A DNA stretch of 64,000 nt from positions 75,566,501-75,630,500 of the forward strand of contig NC_133159.1 in assembly GCF_040802235.1 (NCBI RefSeq), written 5' to 3'. Within the stretch, counting starts at the first letter, position 1. The number at the start of each line of letters is the position of its first letter. Both the position numbers and the translations under genes were made by a program. The stretch comes from Manis javanica (taxonomy: Eukaryota > Chordata > Mammalia > Pholidota > Manidae). The notes under the pieces are model-generated. The model saw only the letters and a program-made list of their open reading frames with translations, did not search any database and was not told the origin of the DNA. Positions 34,957-48,084 of this stretch are shown one piece after another.

Positions 34957-35253
34957 GTAAGGGCGGGACCGCGGAGGGATGGGGAGGGACGGCTCGCCGA
35001 GCACCGCGGGGCTCGATCCGCTAGGTGCGCGGGAGCCGGACGCGCCCCGCCTCGCCCGCGTCCCTTCCTCCCCCGGCGCTCGGCAGGCGGGATGTGGTGG
35101 TCTGCCCAGTGTGTGGTCCCGGGAGCCCTCCGGGGCTCGGGCTCAGGGACCCGCCACCCCTGCCCCACCCATCCCACGCCAGCCCCAGCGCCCGGCGAGG
35201 GACCCCAGCCTGGCGCCAAGCACCGCGCGATCGCCGCAGGTTCTGCGGACTTA

Positions 35254-35335
35254 GGGGTGGGGAGTGGGAGGTGGGACGCGGGGACGGGATGGGGAGTGGG
35301 AGGTGGGGGGGCGGGGGCGGGGTGGAGGGTGGAGG
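35254..35335 (+). repeat. G-rich 32-bp tandem duplication with G-quadruplex potential
   Basis: The 17-mer ggggagtgggaggtggg occurs at 35259-35275 and again at 35291-35307, a period of 32 bp, and is followed by gggggcgggggcggggtgg. Many G runs of three or more lie on the sense strand of the presumed transcript about 300-375 bp past exon 1. Confidence 0.8.
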
Positions 35336-35480
35336 ACGTGGTGAAAACGCGGCCACAGCTGGGGGCAATCGTCTTTCTATCCAACCTTCAAAATCCCGGA
35401 GACCCCAGGAGGGCCTGACCCTTCTAGCCTGCTCTCCCCTTGCTCCCCCCGAGCCCCCGAAGTTAGCACTTTGGGGGAAA

Positions 35481-37110
35481 GGGAGAGGAACGTGAAGGTC
35501 TTCGATGGGACCGAGAGCGCGGTATCTGACCCCTTGCAGGACCAGAGACGAGAGAGGGTTTAGCCGCCCGGGCGGGCCCCAGAAGCCAGGTGTCTTAGGC
35601 CGGCGGTTGAGACCAACACCTCTGCCTTCAACCCAAACCCAGACTCACAGGTCTTTCTGTTTGCAGCTGGATCCCAGCATAGAGGTGGTTAGGGATGTTA
35701 GCAACTCCGGAACCCTAGGATGGGCGCTGCAGACGCTGATTCCTTTCTTTTCTCCCTCAACCGATTCTGCCCTCCCCCACCCCATGCCTGCGGTCTACAG
35801 CAGATTACAGTTACTTAAGCATTTCACGCAGTATAACCACAGACACCTAGCTCACATCCCGGGACAGATATTTCAGTGTTAGGGCCAAACTTCACGTGGT
35901 TTCAGATTCTTTTTAGCATTGTGAACTCCCAGCAAACCAGTTAGTAAAAAACACTTTGAAGTTCCCATCCTCCTTAAATAATAAGAACTGATCAGTCTTT
36001 GTGGGACTGCCAGCACTGGGCAGAGGGAGTCTTGAGTGACCCTATTTGATGCAGCCTTAGCGGGGGTGGGTTGGGGGAATAGATAATGGAAATGGCAGCC
36101 CTATTTTAGTCACATTCTTCTTACAAGCATATAAGAAATGGATCCTGAACCAACGGTCTTATTTGTGGACAGGTATGTGGTGGTTTCCTAAAGCATACAT
36201 GAGGCTTCTTCATGGACAAGTCATTAAAATGCCGGCTAAATGGGAGAGGGGCAAAAGTGGTGGTAAGCCTCTGGCTTGGCCCTACACTGAAACTCTCCAG
36301 AGCCAATCAGCTGCATACTTTTGTAAATTCTGTTTAATTTTTAAGGATTTGTATAAACCCCAAATGTAAGCTGAACTTCCCCAAATTTGCTCAGATTCAT
36401 AAACCATGTGTTGAAAGTGTGGATTTAGATAACAGATTAAGATTGTATTCAGCTCTAATGTATACCTGCAATTCCTCTGACTAGCTTAAATAGGGAAGAT
36501 CAAGGGTATAACCCTGATTTACTTTACTTTGGAGTGATTAACTTAAAAATTGTTTGTTTGTTTATTTGCTTCTAAGGGGTGATGGAGAGCAGCTTTGGAA
36601 GGATGGATATTTTTCATGGTTCACGTAATGGACTGACCACAGATAGGGCCAACAACCCAATAATGGTATCAGAAGTAGCAAGCATGTTTAACAATTTTTC
36701 TATCAATAAAATTTTCACAGCCTTTGTCAATGGTACTAATGTCTTATTTCTCAGGTTGCTTAAGTATTTTGTTTAATGAAATGTTTTTAGAAATAATGCT
36801 TTTAGTGAAAAAAATGTATTGGGAACTATAAGAAAAGTGAATAACTCTCTACACGAAGTTTATCTTTTAAAAGTAATACTAGGTTAGCAATATTTTTACT
36901 ACTCTGAACAGTGGCTTCAGATACTCTGAAGGTATCCAATTTTTACCAAATTATTGTCAGGATTTTTTAAGAGTCTGTAGTGTTTTAAGTTATTGTCATC
37001 AATAACATTATAACAGAGCCCAAGTTTGAAAAGAAATAGTGTGGAAACATTTATTTTGTCAAGCATTGTGTTAATGATTTAATATAGCACATTGCTGTAA
37101 TATAGTCAGG
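35481..37110. other. Intronic DNA, nothing recognised
   Basis: A GC-rich tail persists to about 35620, then AT-rich unique-looking sequence. No exon or repeat was assigned. Confidence 0.4.
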
Positions 37111-37114
37111 CTGC

Positions 37115-37265
37115 TCCAGGTACCTAACACACATTATTTCAGATTCTTACAACAAACATTTATGGTAGATGGTGCCTTCCACATTTTACAGAAGAAAGAT
37201 GCTCAGAGTATGTGACTTGCCCAAGACTGTTCAGCTAATGTAATGCCTCAGTGAGGCCCAGCATT
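37115..37265 (-). mobile_element. MIR SINE
   Basis: Antisense MIR: acattttacagaagaaagat, gtgacttgcccaagactgtt, cagctaatg. Confidence 0.7.
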
Positions 37266-37734
37266 AATGAAGTAGTTTTCCATTATCCAAAGATGCTGCT
37301 TTTTTTCTTCCATAAGTTTACTGTTAACTACCAAAATGACTATATGAGAAAATGTAAATTGAAGAAATACATTCACCTGTCCAGAGTTTTTCATGTAACT
37401 GGCATATAGTGGAATTCACATTTGAAATCTGGGCCAACTGTTTCCCGAATCCATGTTCTTGCCATGGAACTCTATTAAATGACTGAGTTTAACCTACTGG
37501 GCATTTCGCTCCTGCTCATCAGTTATACTCATCCAGGTGACAATGATGGTCTCATAGGCTGCAGCACACGCCCAAGGTTTTCTACTCAAGCCCTCGAGTG
37601 CTAGCTATATCGCCAGCCCTGGATCACTGATGAAAACATTGCAGCCAATGAGGGTGACATTGTTGGGGAGGTATCCTTGAATTCACTTAATTTCTCTTAA
37701 AATATTAATCAGTCTAGATTGGCATTAGGAAAAT

Positions 37735-37955
37735 AGCATGGCCTCAAGATAGAAAAAGCTGGTATCATATTCTGGCTCCACTGCACAGTAGGAGTGCAAA
37801 CTAATTCAACAAATTCATTATTGAACTTCTCTGAGCCTCAGTTGCCTCATGTATAATGGAGTTAAAGCCTATCTAGTTGGGTTATTGTGCAGATTAAATG
37901 TAATAATCCATATACAGGACAGTTCCTGTCACCTAATAGGTGTTCAGTAAATGGT
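37735..37955 (+). mobile_element. MIR SINE, nearly full length
   Basis: Sense MIR: gagcctcagttgcctcatgt, tgggttattgtgcagattaa, cacctaataggtgttcagt. Confidence 0.8.
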
Positions 37956-38329
37956 AGAGATGAACACCCCTGTATCCTAGCACTGATAGAAATTTCTGCT
38001 GTATTTCACTATATGTACATTTACATGCATGTAGTGATTAGTCATTGCTCTCAAGTGATTCACTCTTCAGACAGCTATTTAAGGGTCTAATCTAGCTTTT
38101 AGTATCTTTAACTTTGAATCACATCCTTTTTTTTGTAGTCCTGACTTATAAACATTTACTCCTGTAGTTTTTCCTTTGCTCCACTCTGCATATTTTTTAG
38201 AACTTTACTAGCCATATTGTAATGAGTTGGAATTTGTAATTTTTGGCAACATACTTCCTATTTTCTGCCTCTCCTGATTTTTCAGCCTGCTGACCACTTA
38301 GGGCAGCATGACAATCCCAGTATCTTCCC

Positions 38330-38625
38330 ACCAGACATCTCACCCCTGACCAAGCCTCTACCAGCTGAAATTCTACATCTTTCTTCAAGGCCCAGCCTAA
38401 ATACCACCTACTTCCTAAGCCCATATACCTTTCATTTAAAATCCTTTGTCAGCTCACTAATAATTCAGACAACATGTACCCCTAGGCTTTTAAATTTTTT
38501 TTTTTACTTTTTTAGTTATTTGCCCAGGGTAATATCCTATGAACAACTAAAGTTTTTGAGAACAGGGACATTTTTCTATTTCTTTATATTCTTTGCTTAG
38601 TATAAAATGTAGATGGTTTCTGTTT
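38330..38625 (+). mobile_element. L2 LINE fragment
   Basis: Sense L2-like wording: ttcttcaaggcccagcctaa, ataccacctacttcctaag, gagaacagggacatttttct. Diverged, with a T run in the middle. Confidence 0.5.
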
Positions 38626-39970
38626 CCTGAATGAAAGATGAATCAGATATTCTGGGAGTGATCCTTACAATAATTAGGAAGGACACCCAAATTGTCTGTT
38701 ATGTGATTATTAATGACTGCTGCTGCTTTATTCTGCAACTTATTTATCCCAGCCTTCTCCACCTATTTAACTGGTATTATATTTCCTGGAAGGCCATAGT
38801 TCTTAAACAAAGCCCTGGCCATTTAGGTACCATGTAGGATAGCTACATTCCATTAGTAAGTTGCTTCTATGGACATATAATGCCCTCGTTATATGGCAGA
38901 TATTGAGCACATCAACAGTATTTCAGTAGTTTGGCATTTTAGATGGGGCAATGGTCCAGATGAATTTCTTTGGTTAGGAATAGGGTTCACGTGAAGGAAA
39001 GGAATACCTCCCTTAGAGAGGAGGTTAAGATAATAAGCAAGGGGGATTTCAAACCCCTTCAGTTGGAAATATGACTAATAGTGGCACAGTATGGAGGCTA
39101 CAATCAGAAGTGAACTTTCATTAGAGAGTTTGCAGAGGGAAAAGCCTCAGACAGTCTATTAATATGAGAGGTGGAAAAAATACAAAGGAAGAAGTAAAAG
39201 AAACGAAGCATGACAATAATACTGTTAATAATACTGCTAGATATCAGTCATTCCTGGACTGTAGAACTAGGAAAGAGACTGTGGGGTCAGGATGAGCAAG
39301 AGAGGAGAGAAACTAGTGTGGCTGCAAACATCTAGCACATGAGTATATTCCCAACTGCTCCCAGGGCTGGTGTAGAAAGGCAAGAGGGGTCATCTCAGAG
39401 CTTTGCTTAGCTAGTTGGGCAGGAATATATCAAAAATGTCCTAATCATTAAAAAGTAGAGAGTGACTGAACTGTTCCAACATCAGGCATGAACCAAAAGA
39501 AGCAGCTGGGCTGCCTACTTAGAAGCGTAACACACTGTTGCAAGTTCTGCGATTAGAAATCCAGGATCGTTTTCTGGTGTTGGGTGGGTGTCCTTTTACA
39601 ATACAGTTCTGTAGTGTATGGTGTATTTAACTGAATGGCAGTTGGTCCAGAATGGTAATATAGGTTCAGAAAATGAATAAAGTTCAGAAAGAAGAAGAAT
39701 TGACAAAAAAATCAATTTTAAGACAAATGTTTTAAAGCTTAGGGAAATAACTGAAAATGTTACAGATGACTGAAGTACGTTGAGTCAAAGGAACCCAGAA
39801 ATAGATGTTATTTGAAGAACGCTTCTAAGGACTTGGAAGGACCAAAGCTAGTCCCATACTAGCCCCATAGACTAGGAGGGCGGGGGTAGAGCAAAGAGGA
39901 AAGTTAGTTTGGCTAATCCGAAGAACTGCCCAGGGCTTGAAACACCAGGAGAAAGATCATGGAGAGTTTA
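38626..39970. other. Intronic DNA, nothing recognised
   Basis: No exon or repeat was assigned. Confidence 0.4.
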
Positions 39971-39977
39971 GAGAAGT

Positions 39978-40187
39978 GTTTCTCAACCTTTTTTTCATTA
40001 TTACCCTCTCTCCATGAGGCTTTTTTAGATACATTGTAATTCCACAGATAGACTGTGTATCTGTTTACCTACTATGGCATTTTGGCAGACTACAAACCAT
40101 TGTTTAGGATTATTTTTTATCCTGCCTCCTAGAACCAATTTTCAACAGGGGCAAGATTGCTCCCTGCTTGAGAAAACATGGTGCAGC
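39978..40187. mobile_element. hAT-like DNA transposon fragment
   Basis: The ends look like decayed terminal inverted repeats of a MER element: gtgtttctcaaccttttttt at the left and ggggcaagattgctccctgc followed by ttgagaa at the right. The subfamily is uncertain. Confidence 0.4.
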
Positions 40188-40889
40188 ATGAGTCTATATT
40201 ATGTTCAAAAATCATAGAAGAGCCACATGGAATTAAAAGACATGAAGGAAAGTCAATATATATATTTTCATGAATGCATATGATACCTTAATTAACAAAC
40301 TCTCTGGAATTAGATAGCTTTTCTTTTGCCTTTATAAAAAAGCATGCATTATTGGCTCTTAAACTGAAATACATGTGTCAAAAAATATAAGGCTTTTAAT
40401 CCCAATTCCGCCTTGACAGATGATTAAATTCATAAAGTTCTCTTCTAAAGCCTCTACCTGCATCCTTTTGTTTCCCGGATGGGAAGCCCTCTCCAAACTT
40501 TTAATGCTTAACTTTTAATGCTTTATTTCTGTTATGCTGAGAAGGCTCTGATATTAGCCATTCATTCTTTGTAACTAGTCAATTATATGTGAATATAAAT
40601 CAATTTGTCTTTAAGAGAGCATTTGTATCTTAAGCCATTTATTTATAATTAAGAAACTCTGTGTTCCCTAAGAGATTTCACTTCATAACAAGTAGATATT
40701 TGGGAAAAGTAGGGCATCTAAAGTCATTCTTAGCTTTTTCATGTGCAATTTCTTGCTCCAGTTTCCCAAGGAACATAAGCCTGGGTTTCTGATGCCCAGT
40801 CTCGAGAGCTACAAGGGTTAGAGCTACTTGGCTTCTCTTGGCATTTTGAACTTGTTGCTATTTGCATGCTTCTTTCCCCCAAAACTGCT

Positions 40890-41115
40890 CATTCTCATCT
40901 CCTCCAGCTTATATTTTAACCATGTCATTCCTTTCCCTTTCCTTTACTCTCAAACCTCTAGTAATTGTTTTTCCAACATCTTTTCTGTCCTTTTGGTTTA
41001 TGGAGCTGCACTGAAACTTCCATAAGGGCAGAGGCCACATCTGTTAGGTCCCTTCTGTAGCCACAGCACCTGCCAGTGCCTGGGACACAGCTGCTCAGGA
41101 CACATGTATTTACAG
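40890..41115 (+). mobile_element. L2 LINE fragment
   Basis: Sense L2-like: cataagggcagaggccacat, cagtgcctgggacacagctg. Diverged. Confidence 0.45.
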
Positions 41116-42090
41116 TAACATTTCTAACCTACTGTCTTCATGTATCCATTTACATTTTTATTACTTTAAATTCTAGTAATGAAATGTGATAGTGTGATTA
41201 CAAGTCATCCTTTATAGGGCCATGAAATAGGTACATGGAAATACTCTATGTGCAGTTAGGAGCAAATGTCATGAGGCCTGAGATTAGATATAATTATATG
41301 GTATATGTTTTTATATTTAAGTTGTTAAGTATTATGTAATATGAAGTCAGGACATAAAAATAAGTCCTAGGCAAAAATATGCAAAATATGTGAAAACTCA
41401 TCAGTCCTGTGAGTGCTCATTGTATATTTGAAGAACTTGCCAAGTCAATAGAAATTACCAACTAGTGTTTCTCAAATATCTTTTGAGGTTTGTGAAAATC
41501 AGAAACCGGTTCAAATATCTTTTTTTACTGGGAGAGATATAACTTATAAATCCAACTTTTGGAAAAATACAATAGAGGATTATTAAACTAATATTACTTG
41601 ACTATGAGAATAACTTCATTAGGAAAATACTGTTAGGTTACTTTGTATTCTCTCTCTTGACATTGGCAAGGTCCAGAATAATGTTCTTATCAGCTGAATT
41701 AGGAAATACTGTCCTGCACACACACTTTCTAGTTAGTGCATAGCTATGTGGATCCCTATAAGCAGAAAGTGGTTAAAGTTGAGGAGCTAGCAGCTGGAGG
41801 TATGTCTAGGCTTTAGATCTGAGTTGAGTGCCTAAGCATTTTTTCTAAGGATCTGGAGGACATAAAAAAAAGTATGTATCTGATATTTCAATAAGGTAGA
41901 TAGAGTGACTTGGTGTTGATACAAGGATTGGAAGTGAGCTTAGCAAAAAAAATGTTAAAGTGTAATTGAAAGTGAAAGGAAATAGTCAAAATGAAGCAAT
42001 GAAATTCATCTGAGGAAAGTATAGAGGCATACCTTAAGGAAAACTAGACCAACCAACTATACAAATGTACTAGATTTTTGTTTGGTTGTG
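41116..42090. other. Intronic DNA, nothing recognised
   Basis: AT-rich; no exon or repeat was assigned. Confidence 0.4.
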
Positions 42091-42094
42091 TTGT

Positions 42095-42175
42095 TTCTGT
42101 ATCACCATATTTAGAACAGTGCCCCATGTGGCAAAGGATCAATAAATATTTGTTAAATGGATAAGTGAATGAAAT
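42095..42175 (+). mobile_element. L2 LINE 3' terminus
   Basis: The L2 end signature is clear: gaacagtgccccatgtggca, then atcaataaatatttgttaaa and atgaatg-like repeats. Confidence 0.7.
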
Positions 42176-43980
42176 GCAAGATGGAGAAAGAACAACTACA
42201 TGCCTAACTAGGGCAAAAGCAGAATTATTCCAAAGGAGATGATGATGGAGAGCCAGGAGACTGAATAGACTGTTAGAAACTTTTCTGACAAATCATTTAT
42301 GAGCATATGCTAAAGTTCTATTTCAGTCTTACACACAAGATAAAGGTTTCTGATAGGTCATTTCAAAAACTCATTCTTACTAGGGACATTTTCTAAGAAT
42401 AATGGGTGGTTACATAGCATGGTTAGACTAGATTTTTAAAATGTAGATTCAGGGTTATTAGACTTTTGACTAACAGTTGACAATTAACTGGTGGCTTGGT
42501 AACTGGTTTCCAGTGACAAGTCTTGTCCCCACCAGCATTATACAGGAGCCTAGCCGGTGCAATAAGTATGAAAAAAGTTAAAGACAGAAAGATTGGAAAG
42601 GAGAAAGTGAAAGTATCTCTTCTTCAGACTTTGTGATTAGAAATTAGGATTCCATATCCCAGGGAATCTGCAAAGGAGCAGCTAAAAAATGGTGCCACAC
42701 TAATTGCTAATTGATATGTGGATATTTAAAATGTACAGAAGTCTGTTGACAGTTTCAGTTAGTCCTGGACATGAAGATGATTTTACTTATCCTGAAAGGA
42801 TATCTAATAATGTAATCACATTAATACCATTTTATGTGTCAACTTTTTTTTTTAACTTGGCAGCTTTCCCCATAATGTGACTGCAATAATTAGAACAGCC
42901 TACTGTTGAAGTAATTAAGGATTTATGGAGCAAATCAATTAAATCAAATGATTTCTAGCATCCTTTTTACTTGAGAATGCCACATCTTGTGTTGTAGGAG
43001 AGGAAGCATACCTTTGGTGCTACCTAGATGCTGTCTAGTATGTATCAAATGTATTATCAGTATAAAAACCTACTCTTTTTATTGCTACAGATTTGTCATA
43101 TAATCTTAGTGCAACATTATAACACTTTGTCAGATAAGGATACAGATGCCCGATGATAAGGCCACAGTTTTGACTAGCTTATTAACTAATAACAACTAAA
43201 TCAGGAAGTATTTAAGAAATGTCAAATTTTTAATTTCTCTAGAGGGTAGAATCTCTTATTATTCTGCTTGTTTGCTTTCAGTTATTTGTGATTTTGGAAG
43301 ACCAGAAAGCAGCACAAAAGCAAGAAAGCTAATTATCTCTCCTAAAGGAACACATTTAGGTTGGGTGAGAAAAAAATAACTTCTGCCATCTGAGTAGAAT
43401 ATACGGTAAGTAAATAATTTTACAGCCTCATATTGAGAAAAGGTCATCTCAAAAATAATTTTTCTTTCTAAGTTACCAGTTACAGTTATCTATTCTATTA
43501 AACTATTTTTTCAAATAATTATCTTGAAAAATTCACATTGCCACTTAAAATTAATTTAATCACTCTTCATCTTAAAAACTTGTCAGAGAATAATGACACG
43601 CCGTGGTTTATGTTACTGCAACATGGCCCTGAATTTTCAATGACCATTAAAGAAACAGACACCTGTTGGCAGAAAGAATGCAGTCAGAGGATATAGCATT
43701 TTCCCCTCTCCTGTGAAAGACTTAATGATAACAGCTAATGTCTTCAGTGTATAGATTTGGGGTTTTCTAGTTTGTTTCTTTGTTTGCCATACAGCACAAC
43801 CTTATAATTCAATGTAATAATTCAGTGTCATTGAGCATATCTAAAAACATTTAAATCTTTAGTGTAAATAACGATCTGGCCTATAAAGTAAATATAAGGA
43901 ATTTAGTTACTACTTCCAAAGAAATAAACATCCTATCAGAGAACAGATCACATTTTAACTAAAACACATTTTAACAGTCT
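42176..43980. other. Intronic DNA, nothing recognised
   Basis: No exon or repeat was assigned. Confidence 0.4.
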
Positions 43981-43984
43981 TGTT

Positions 43985-44535
43985 GAGATCTTTGCATATG
44001 ATAACATTTGTTTAAAGTATACAATCCATTAGTTTTTAGTATAATTGAAGAATTATGTAATCATCACCATAATCTAAATTTAGAACATTTTCAGCACCCC
44101 AAAAAGAAACCTGTGCCTATTAACTATCACTTCCCACCATACACCCCCTCCAACTTCTACTCCCAAGCTCTAGGCAGCCACTAATCTATTTTCTGTCTCA
44201 GTAGATTTGCCTATTCTGGACATTTTGTGTAAATGGTATCATGCAAAATGTCTTTTTGGAATGGCTTCTTTCAGTCAGCATGTATTTGAGGTTCATCCAT
44301 GTTGTAGTGTGTATCCATACTCTGCCCTTTTATTATCAAATAATATTCCTTTGTATGATATACCATGTTTTCTTTAATCATTCATCAGTTGACGGACATT
44401 TAGATTGTTTCCACTTGGGAGCTATGAGGAATGTTGCTCCTATGAACATTTGTACACAGTTTTTGTGTGAATGTATGTTTTTATTTCTCTGCTGGATAGG
44501 TCTGTGTAGAAGTAGAATTGCTGGGCCATAGGTAA
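43985..44535 (-). mobile_element. L1 LINE 3' region, antisense
   Basis: The plus strand is the complement of an older L1 ORF2 end and 3'UTR. Landmarks are atttgcctattctggacatt, tcatccatgttgtagtgtgt, gacggacatttagattgttt and gaattgctgggccatag. The reading frame is decayed. Confidence 0.85.
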
Positions 44536-46360
44536 CTTTGTTTGAAATTTTGATGTAAATGAGATGTGATTTTTTGCGTCGTATCCTAAACTAGAATAAA
44601 ATAAGGGTTAAGACATTTAGCTTTCTTTTTCATGAAAACTAGGAAAATAGCTTTAATTTGTGAAAGTGTTCACCATGATCAGGTATATCAAGTGAACTTT
44701 GAATTTTATATAATCAATCACAGTTTGAACAAAGTATTATTAAAGCATTATTAAAGCTCTAAATTTTGGATTGAAAGTCCTAGCTAAGAAATATAGAAAA
44801 GCCTGCTGAAGGCTGACTGGATAGCTGTTTGCATATTTTTGGTTCCTTATCCTTCACAACCTGGACACCACTCATTAATTCCAAACTTCCATTTTGTGCG
44901 TTTCTTCCTCTTTTCATTTTGAGTTGGTCGTGGTTGGGCATGGGGAGGGTGGGGATTTTTCACATATAATTTCATAATATTCATAGAATATTCCCTTATT
45001 CTAGATGTATGTAAGTGTTGATTAGCTTCTGCCTAGAAAATGTGAATTCTGTTTATTTGAAAGTCTTCATAGTCTTGTTAATTTCCCTCTGGAAAGAAGC
45101 AAAGGCATTTTTAAAAGTAAAACATCTTTCACTGGTTAGCATTCAGGCACTGCTCTTTTGCCTGAGATTGTGATGGAGGGACTCTCCTCATAAGTAGTAG
45201 ATTCTGTCTGTCCTGGTTTATTTGGAGTTTGTTTTAATTCACTGTCAGACTAAGACCTGGCAGAAAGTTGTCTTAACCCTTTCTCTTCACACCCTCATAG
45301 AATCACCCATGTGGAGTCCCCCTTTCTTTTCCTTTCAAAGTGAATGCACTTATTTGAGGAGGTGTTCTCTGACCTCACAAAGGACAAACTCCCACAACCA
45401 GTGGACCTTCATTGTTAGAGGTGCTATGAGCAAGTGGGAAGCTGTAGGTCTGGTAGGGGTCCAGACAACTCACTGACCATAATAACCACTTCCAGATACA
45501 GGCAAATGTACAGAAAACCTCTGACTGGATTCCTACCTGTTAGACATATGCAAGCATATACACAAAACCACTGCAAGCAAAACACAAAGTAAGACTTCTG
45601 TGAAGGTTGGCAAAGAATAATTTTCATGAAGGTTGAGCTTGACTCAGATTAATAAAGATTGAGCATGTTGAAGGTTTAGTCAACTCCTTAATAAAGGAGC
45701 CAGCTGGGTCAAAGAACATTTAAGGAACTATTTGAAAAAAGAATGTTAAAATAACATTGCTAGGTCAGATTTAAAACTGGGTAATATCCTTCAGGGCAAT
45801 AAAAAACATGAAGTTTCAGGTTTTCTTTTTTACTGGACAAAAATCTACAAGTCTGGGATTTAATCAGCAGTAATCAGCAAGTCAAAGAAAGATATATTTC
45901 CCTAAATTATCTTTGGATGGGCCACTGAAACATTTCTTCAGTATTACATTGAAAGGATAAAGTCTTCTCCTTTTGTCTCATTTCCAAGTTGGGATACATT
46001 TTTTCTTCACAATGTATCCTTGCTCATCCCTAACTTTCTTTAAGGACATTGGTTGTTTCTTAGTTATATAAAAGACATTTAGACATAGAATGTGTCAGAT
46101 ACAAAGCACTGGACATGAAAATCCTCAAACTTAAAACATAGGACAGAAACTTTGGATTCTACACTTGACTTCTCTTCCTGGGGGACCCTTATGTCACCTT
46201 CAGTATCAAAATACCTCTGTAATCTCATCCTGGGGAGGAATTCTATTTTAACTCTAACCTTAAGTTCAACCAATGTGTAGGGCCCAGACTACTTACCAAG
46301 CTCCCAACTTAGATGGCAGGTCATCTTAAGCCCAACAGAATGAGAATCCTTTCAGATGGC
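44536..46360. other. Intronic DNA, nothing recognised
   Basis: No exon or repeat was assigned; open frames are short and unsupported. Confidence 0.4.
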
Positions 46361-46362
46361 CT

Positions 46363-46429
46363 TTGCACTTTGACAATTCATGATCATGGTATCTCCCCTG
46401 CCAGGTAAGTATTGCACTTTGACAATTCA
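46363..46429 (+). repeat. 18-bp direct repeat pair 49 bp apart
   Basis: ttgcactttgacaattca occurs at 46363-46380 and 46412-46429. The 31-bp spacer contains ccaggtaagt, a donor-like sequence. The pair could be a local duplication or flanks of a small insertion. Confidence 0.8.
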
Positions 46430-46599
46430 AATGCTTGAATTGCCATGTCACAGCAAAAAAATCCAAGGCTCAGGAAGAAAAACACAAAAGATCTCAACAG
46501 CATACGTGCCAGGAAGTTCCTGAATGCAGTGGCTGCCAGCAGCTCTGCTTCTTTTCAGATGAGCAAGTTTCCATGGAACCTTCAAGAACCATTACAGTA

Positions 46600-46780
46600 G
46601 GAACTGGCAAACTGTGACCCATGTACAGTTTGGGTCTACAACCTGTGCTTGAGTTTTTACATTTCTGAAGGATTGTTTAAAAAGTTTTCCAAAGAACATT
46701 CAATGCAGACCATATGTGACCTATAAGGCCTAGATATTTTTCATCTCTCCCTTTATAGAAAAAGTTTACTGATCCCCATA
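46600..46780. mobile_element. hAT-like DNA transposon (MER-type) copy
   Basis: Recognisable beginning aactggcaaactgtgaccca and end ttatagaaaaagtttactga match a common hAT-class mammalian element; aaggcctagatatttttcat lies in between. Confidence 0.65.
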
Positions 46781-47384
46781 TTAAAAAAGCATATTGATAA
46801 CTTCATTGTTTGCATCTTCCACAGTTTTCTAACAAACTTCCTGTAAGGGAAAGCTCTCTAAGTAGGTTAATTAAAAGATTTGCCTCTGGTTAGCAAAGCA
46901 CTAGATACATCAAAAGAAAATAATACTTGATTAAGGCCACAAAACATGGTTGACATTGGGTCAACTGCAGGGTGGTAACTGATTTCTCAGAACAAGTCTT
47001 AATGTCAGTAAAGTTCGTGAGAAACAATTACTTAAGCACTATATCAAGAACATTTTTTTCTGGAAAGAGGATGCAAGTTACATCATACAAACAGATTTGG
47101 AAAAATTTTTCTTTTACAAGGCCATGTGTTGTATATTTTAAAAGCACACTCTGGGATGCAGTAAAAGAAAAGGAGATTCTCAGAATCTTTTGACACCACA
47201 CTACCTCTTACAATTTAATTTAGGACTCTACAAATAAATAGGAAGATGACAAACTTGGAAGAGAGAGCACAAAGAGCATGAGGGCACAGAAAAAACTGAA
47301 TCTATGTGGGAAAAAATGAAAGGAATTGGGATGTTTCAGCAAAGATGAGGACAGGGAGAAATTTCAATAATTACTTCCAAGAGT

Positions 47385-47530
47385 GTGAAGGGGTCTCCAT
47401 CTGAATATGAAGAACAATTGTACATCTCATCTGAAAAGAGATAAAAGTTTAATTTGCAACACAAGAAAATTCGGTTTTGGACCTACTCATTTTGAAATGC
47501 CTATTGCACATCCAATATAAATGTGAAATC
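47385..47530 (-). mobile_element. L2 LINE fragment (copy A)
   Basis: Antisense L2: gttttggacctactcatttt, then gaaatgcctattgcacatcc. It matches 48885-48940 segment by segment. Confidence 0.55.
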
Positions 47531-48084
47531 AGGATGACATCAATTCGTTAGCCTTTTCACAAATTTTCATAAAGGCTGTGTGTCTTTAGGAGATTTAAAA
47601 AACAGAATAGTATTGGGTACTTGCCTGAAGGTTTAGCCAGATAACCCCTTGAGATCAACTACGTCTTTAAGACTCTACTGGGTACATAGTACACGCCACC
47701 AGATCTGCTGTCCTTTGAAGAGATTATAAACCAGTCACTGTCCCTGTGGACTTACTCTGAGACAGAGGGATTCAGGTTAATAATATGAATGGCCAAGATA
47801 AGGAGTAGTGCTGCCACAGGAGAAGAGGGGTATACTGGCAAGTATTTAAAAATCCAGAAAGGGAAGCAGTTAAAAATATGGCTCAGAAGGCAAAGACCTG
47901 GAGGTGGGGAGGGAGCTAACCACGTCTGGGAAAGAGATCTGAGCAGAGGAAACATTAATATGAAGATATATCCCCGGCATGATGGAGGAGCAGCAGGTAG
48001 GCTCTGTGCGGGGAGGGCACCAAGCAAGGGGGAGAGCGGTAGCTATGAAGAGAGGGTGCTGTAAGCGTGGCAAGTATCTCGTTC

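Larger units (their letters stand above)
34290..35480 (+). promoter_or_regulatory. LRRC8C: CpG island, presumed LRRC8C promoter
   Basis: This is the only dense CpG island in the window, at about 70% GC or more with many undepleted CpGs, and it contains no interspersed repeat. It spans the presumed transcription start and exon 1 and runs into intron 1. A TGCGTCAC element (34594-34601, CRE-like) and GC boxes (GGGGCGGGG forms near 35308-35322) are visible. Assignment to LRRC8C rests on its position as the first island downstream of LRRC8B in the same orientation, with a plus-strand splice donor inside it. The long open frames on both strands here reflect scarcity of AT-rich stop codons. Divergent antisense transcription is plausible but not shown. 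Confidence 0.75.

Noticed and set aside
34282-35495. Long overlapping open frames on both strands in the CpG island (up to about 205 codons), proline/arginine/alanine-rich
   Set aside because: GC-rich DNA rarely contains stop codons; frames overlap on both strands, have biased composition and match no family I recognise.
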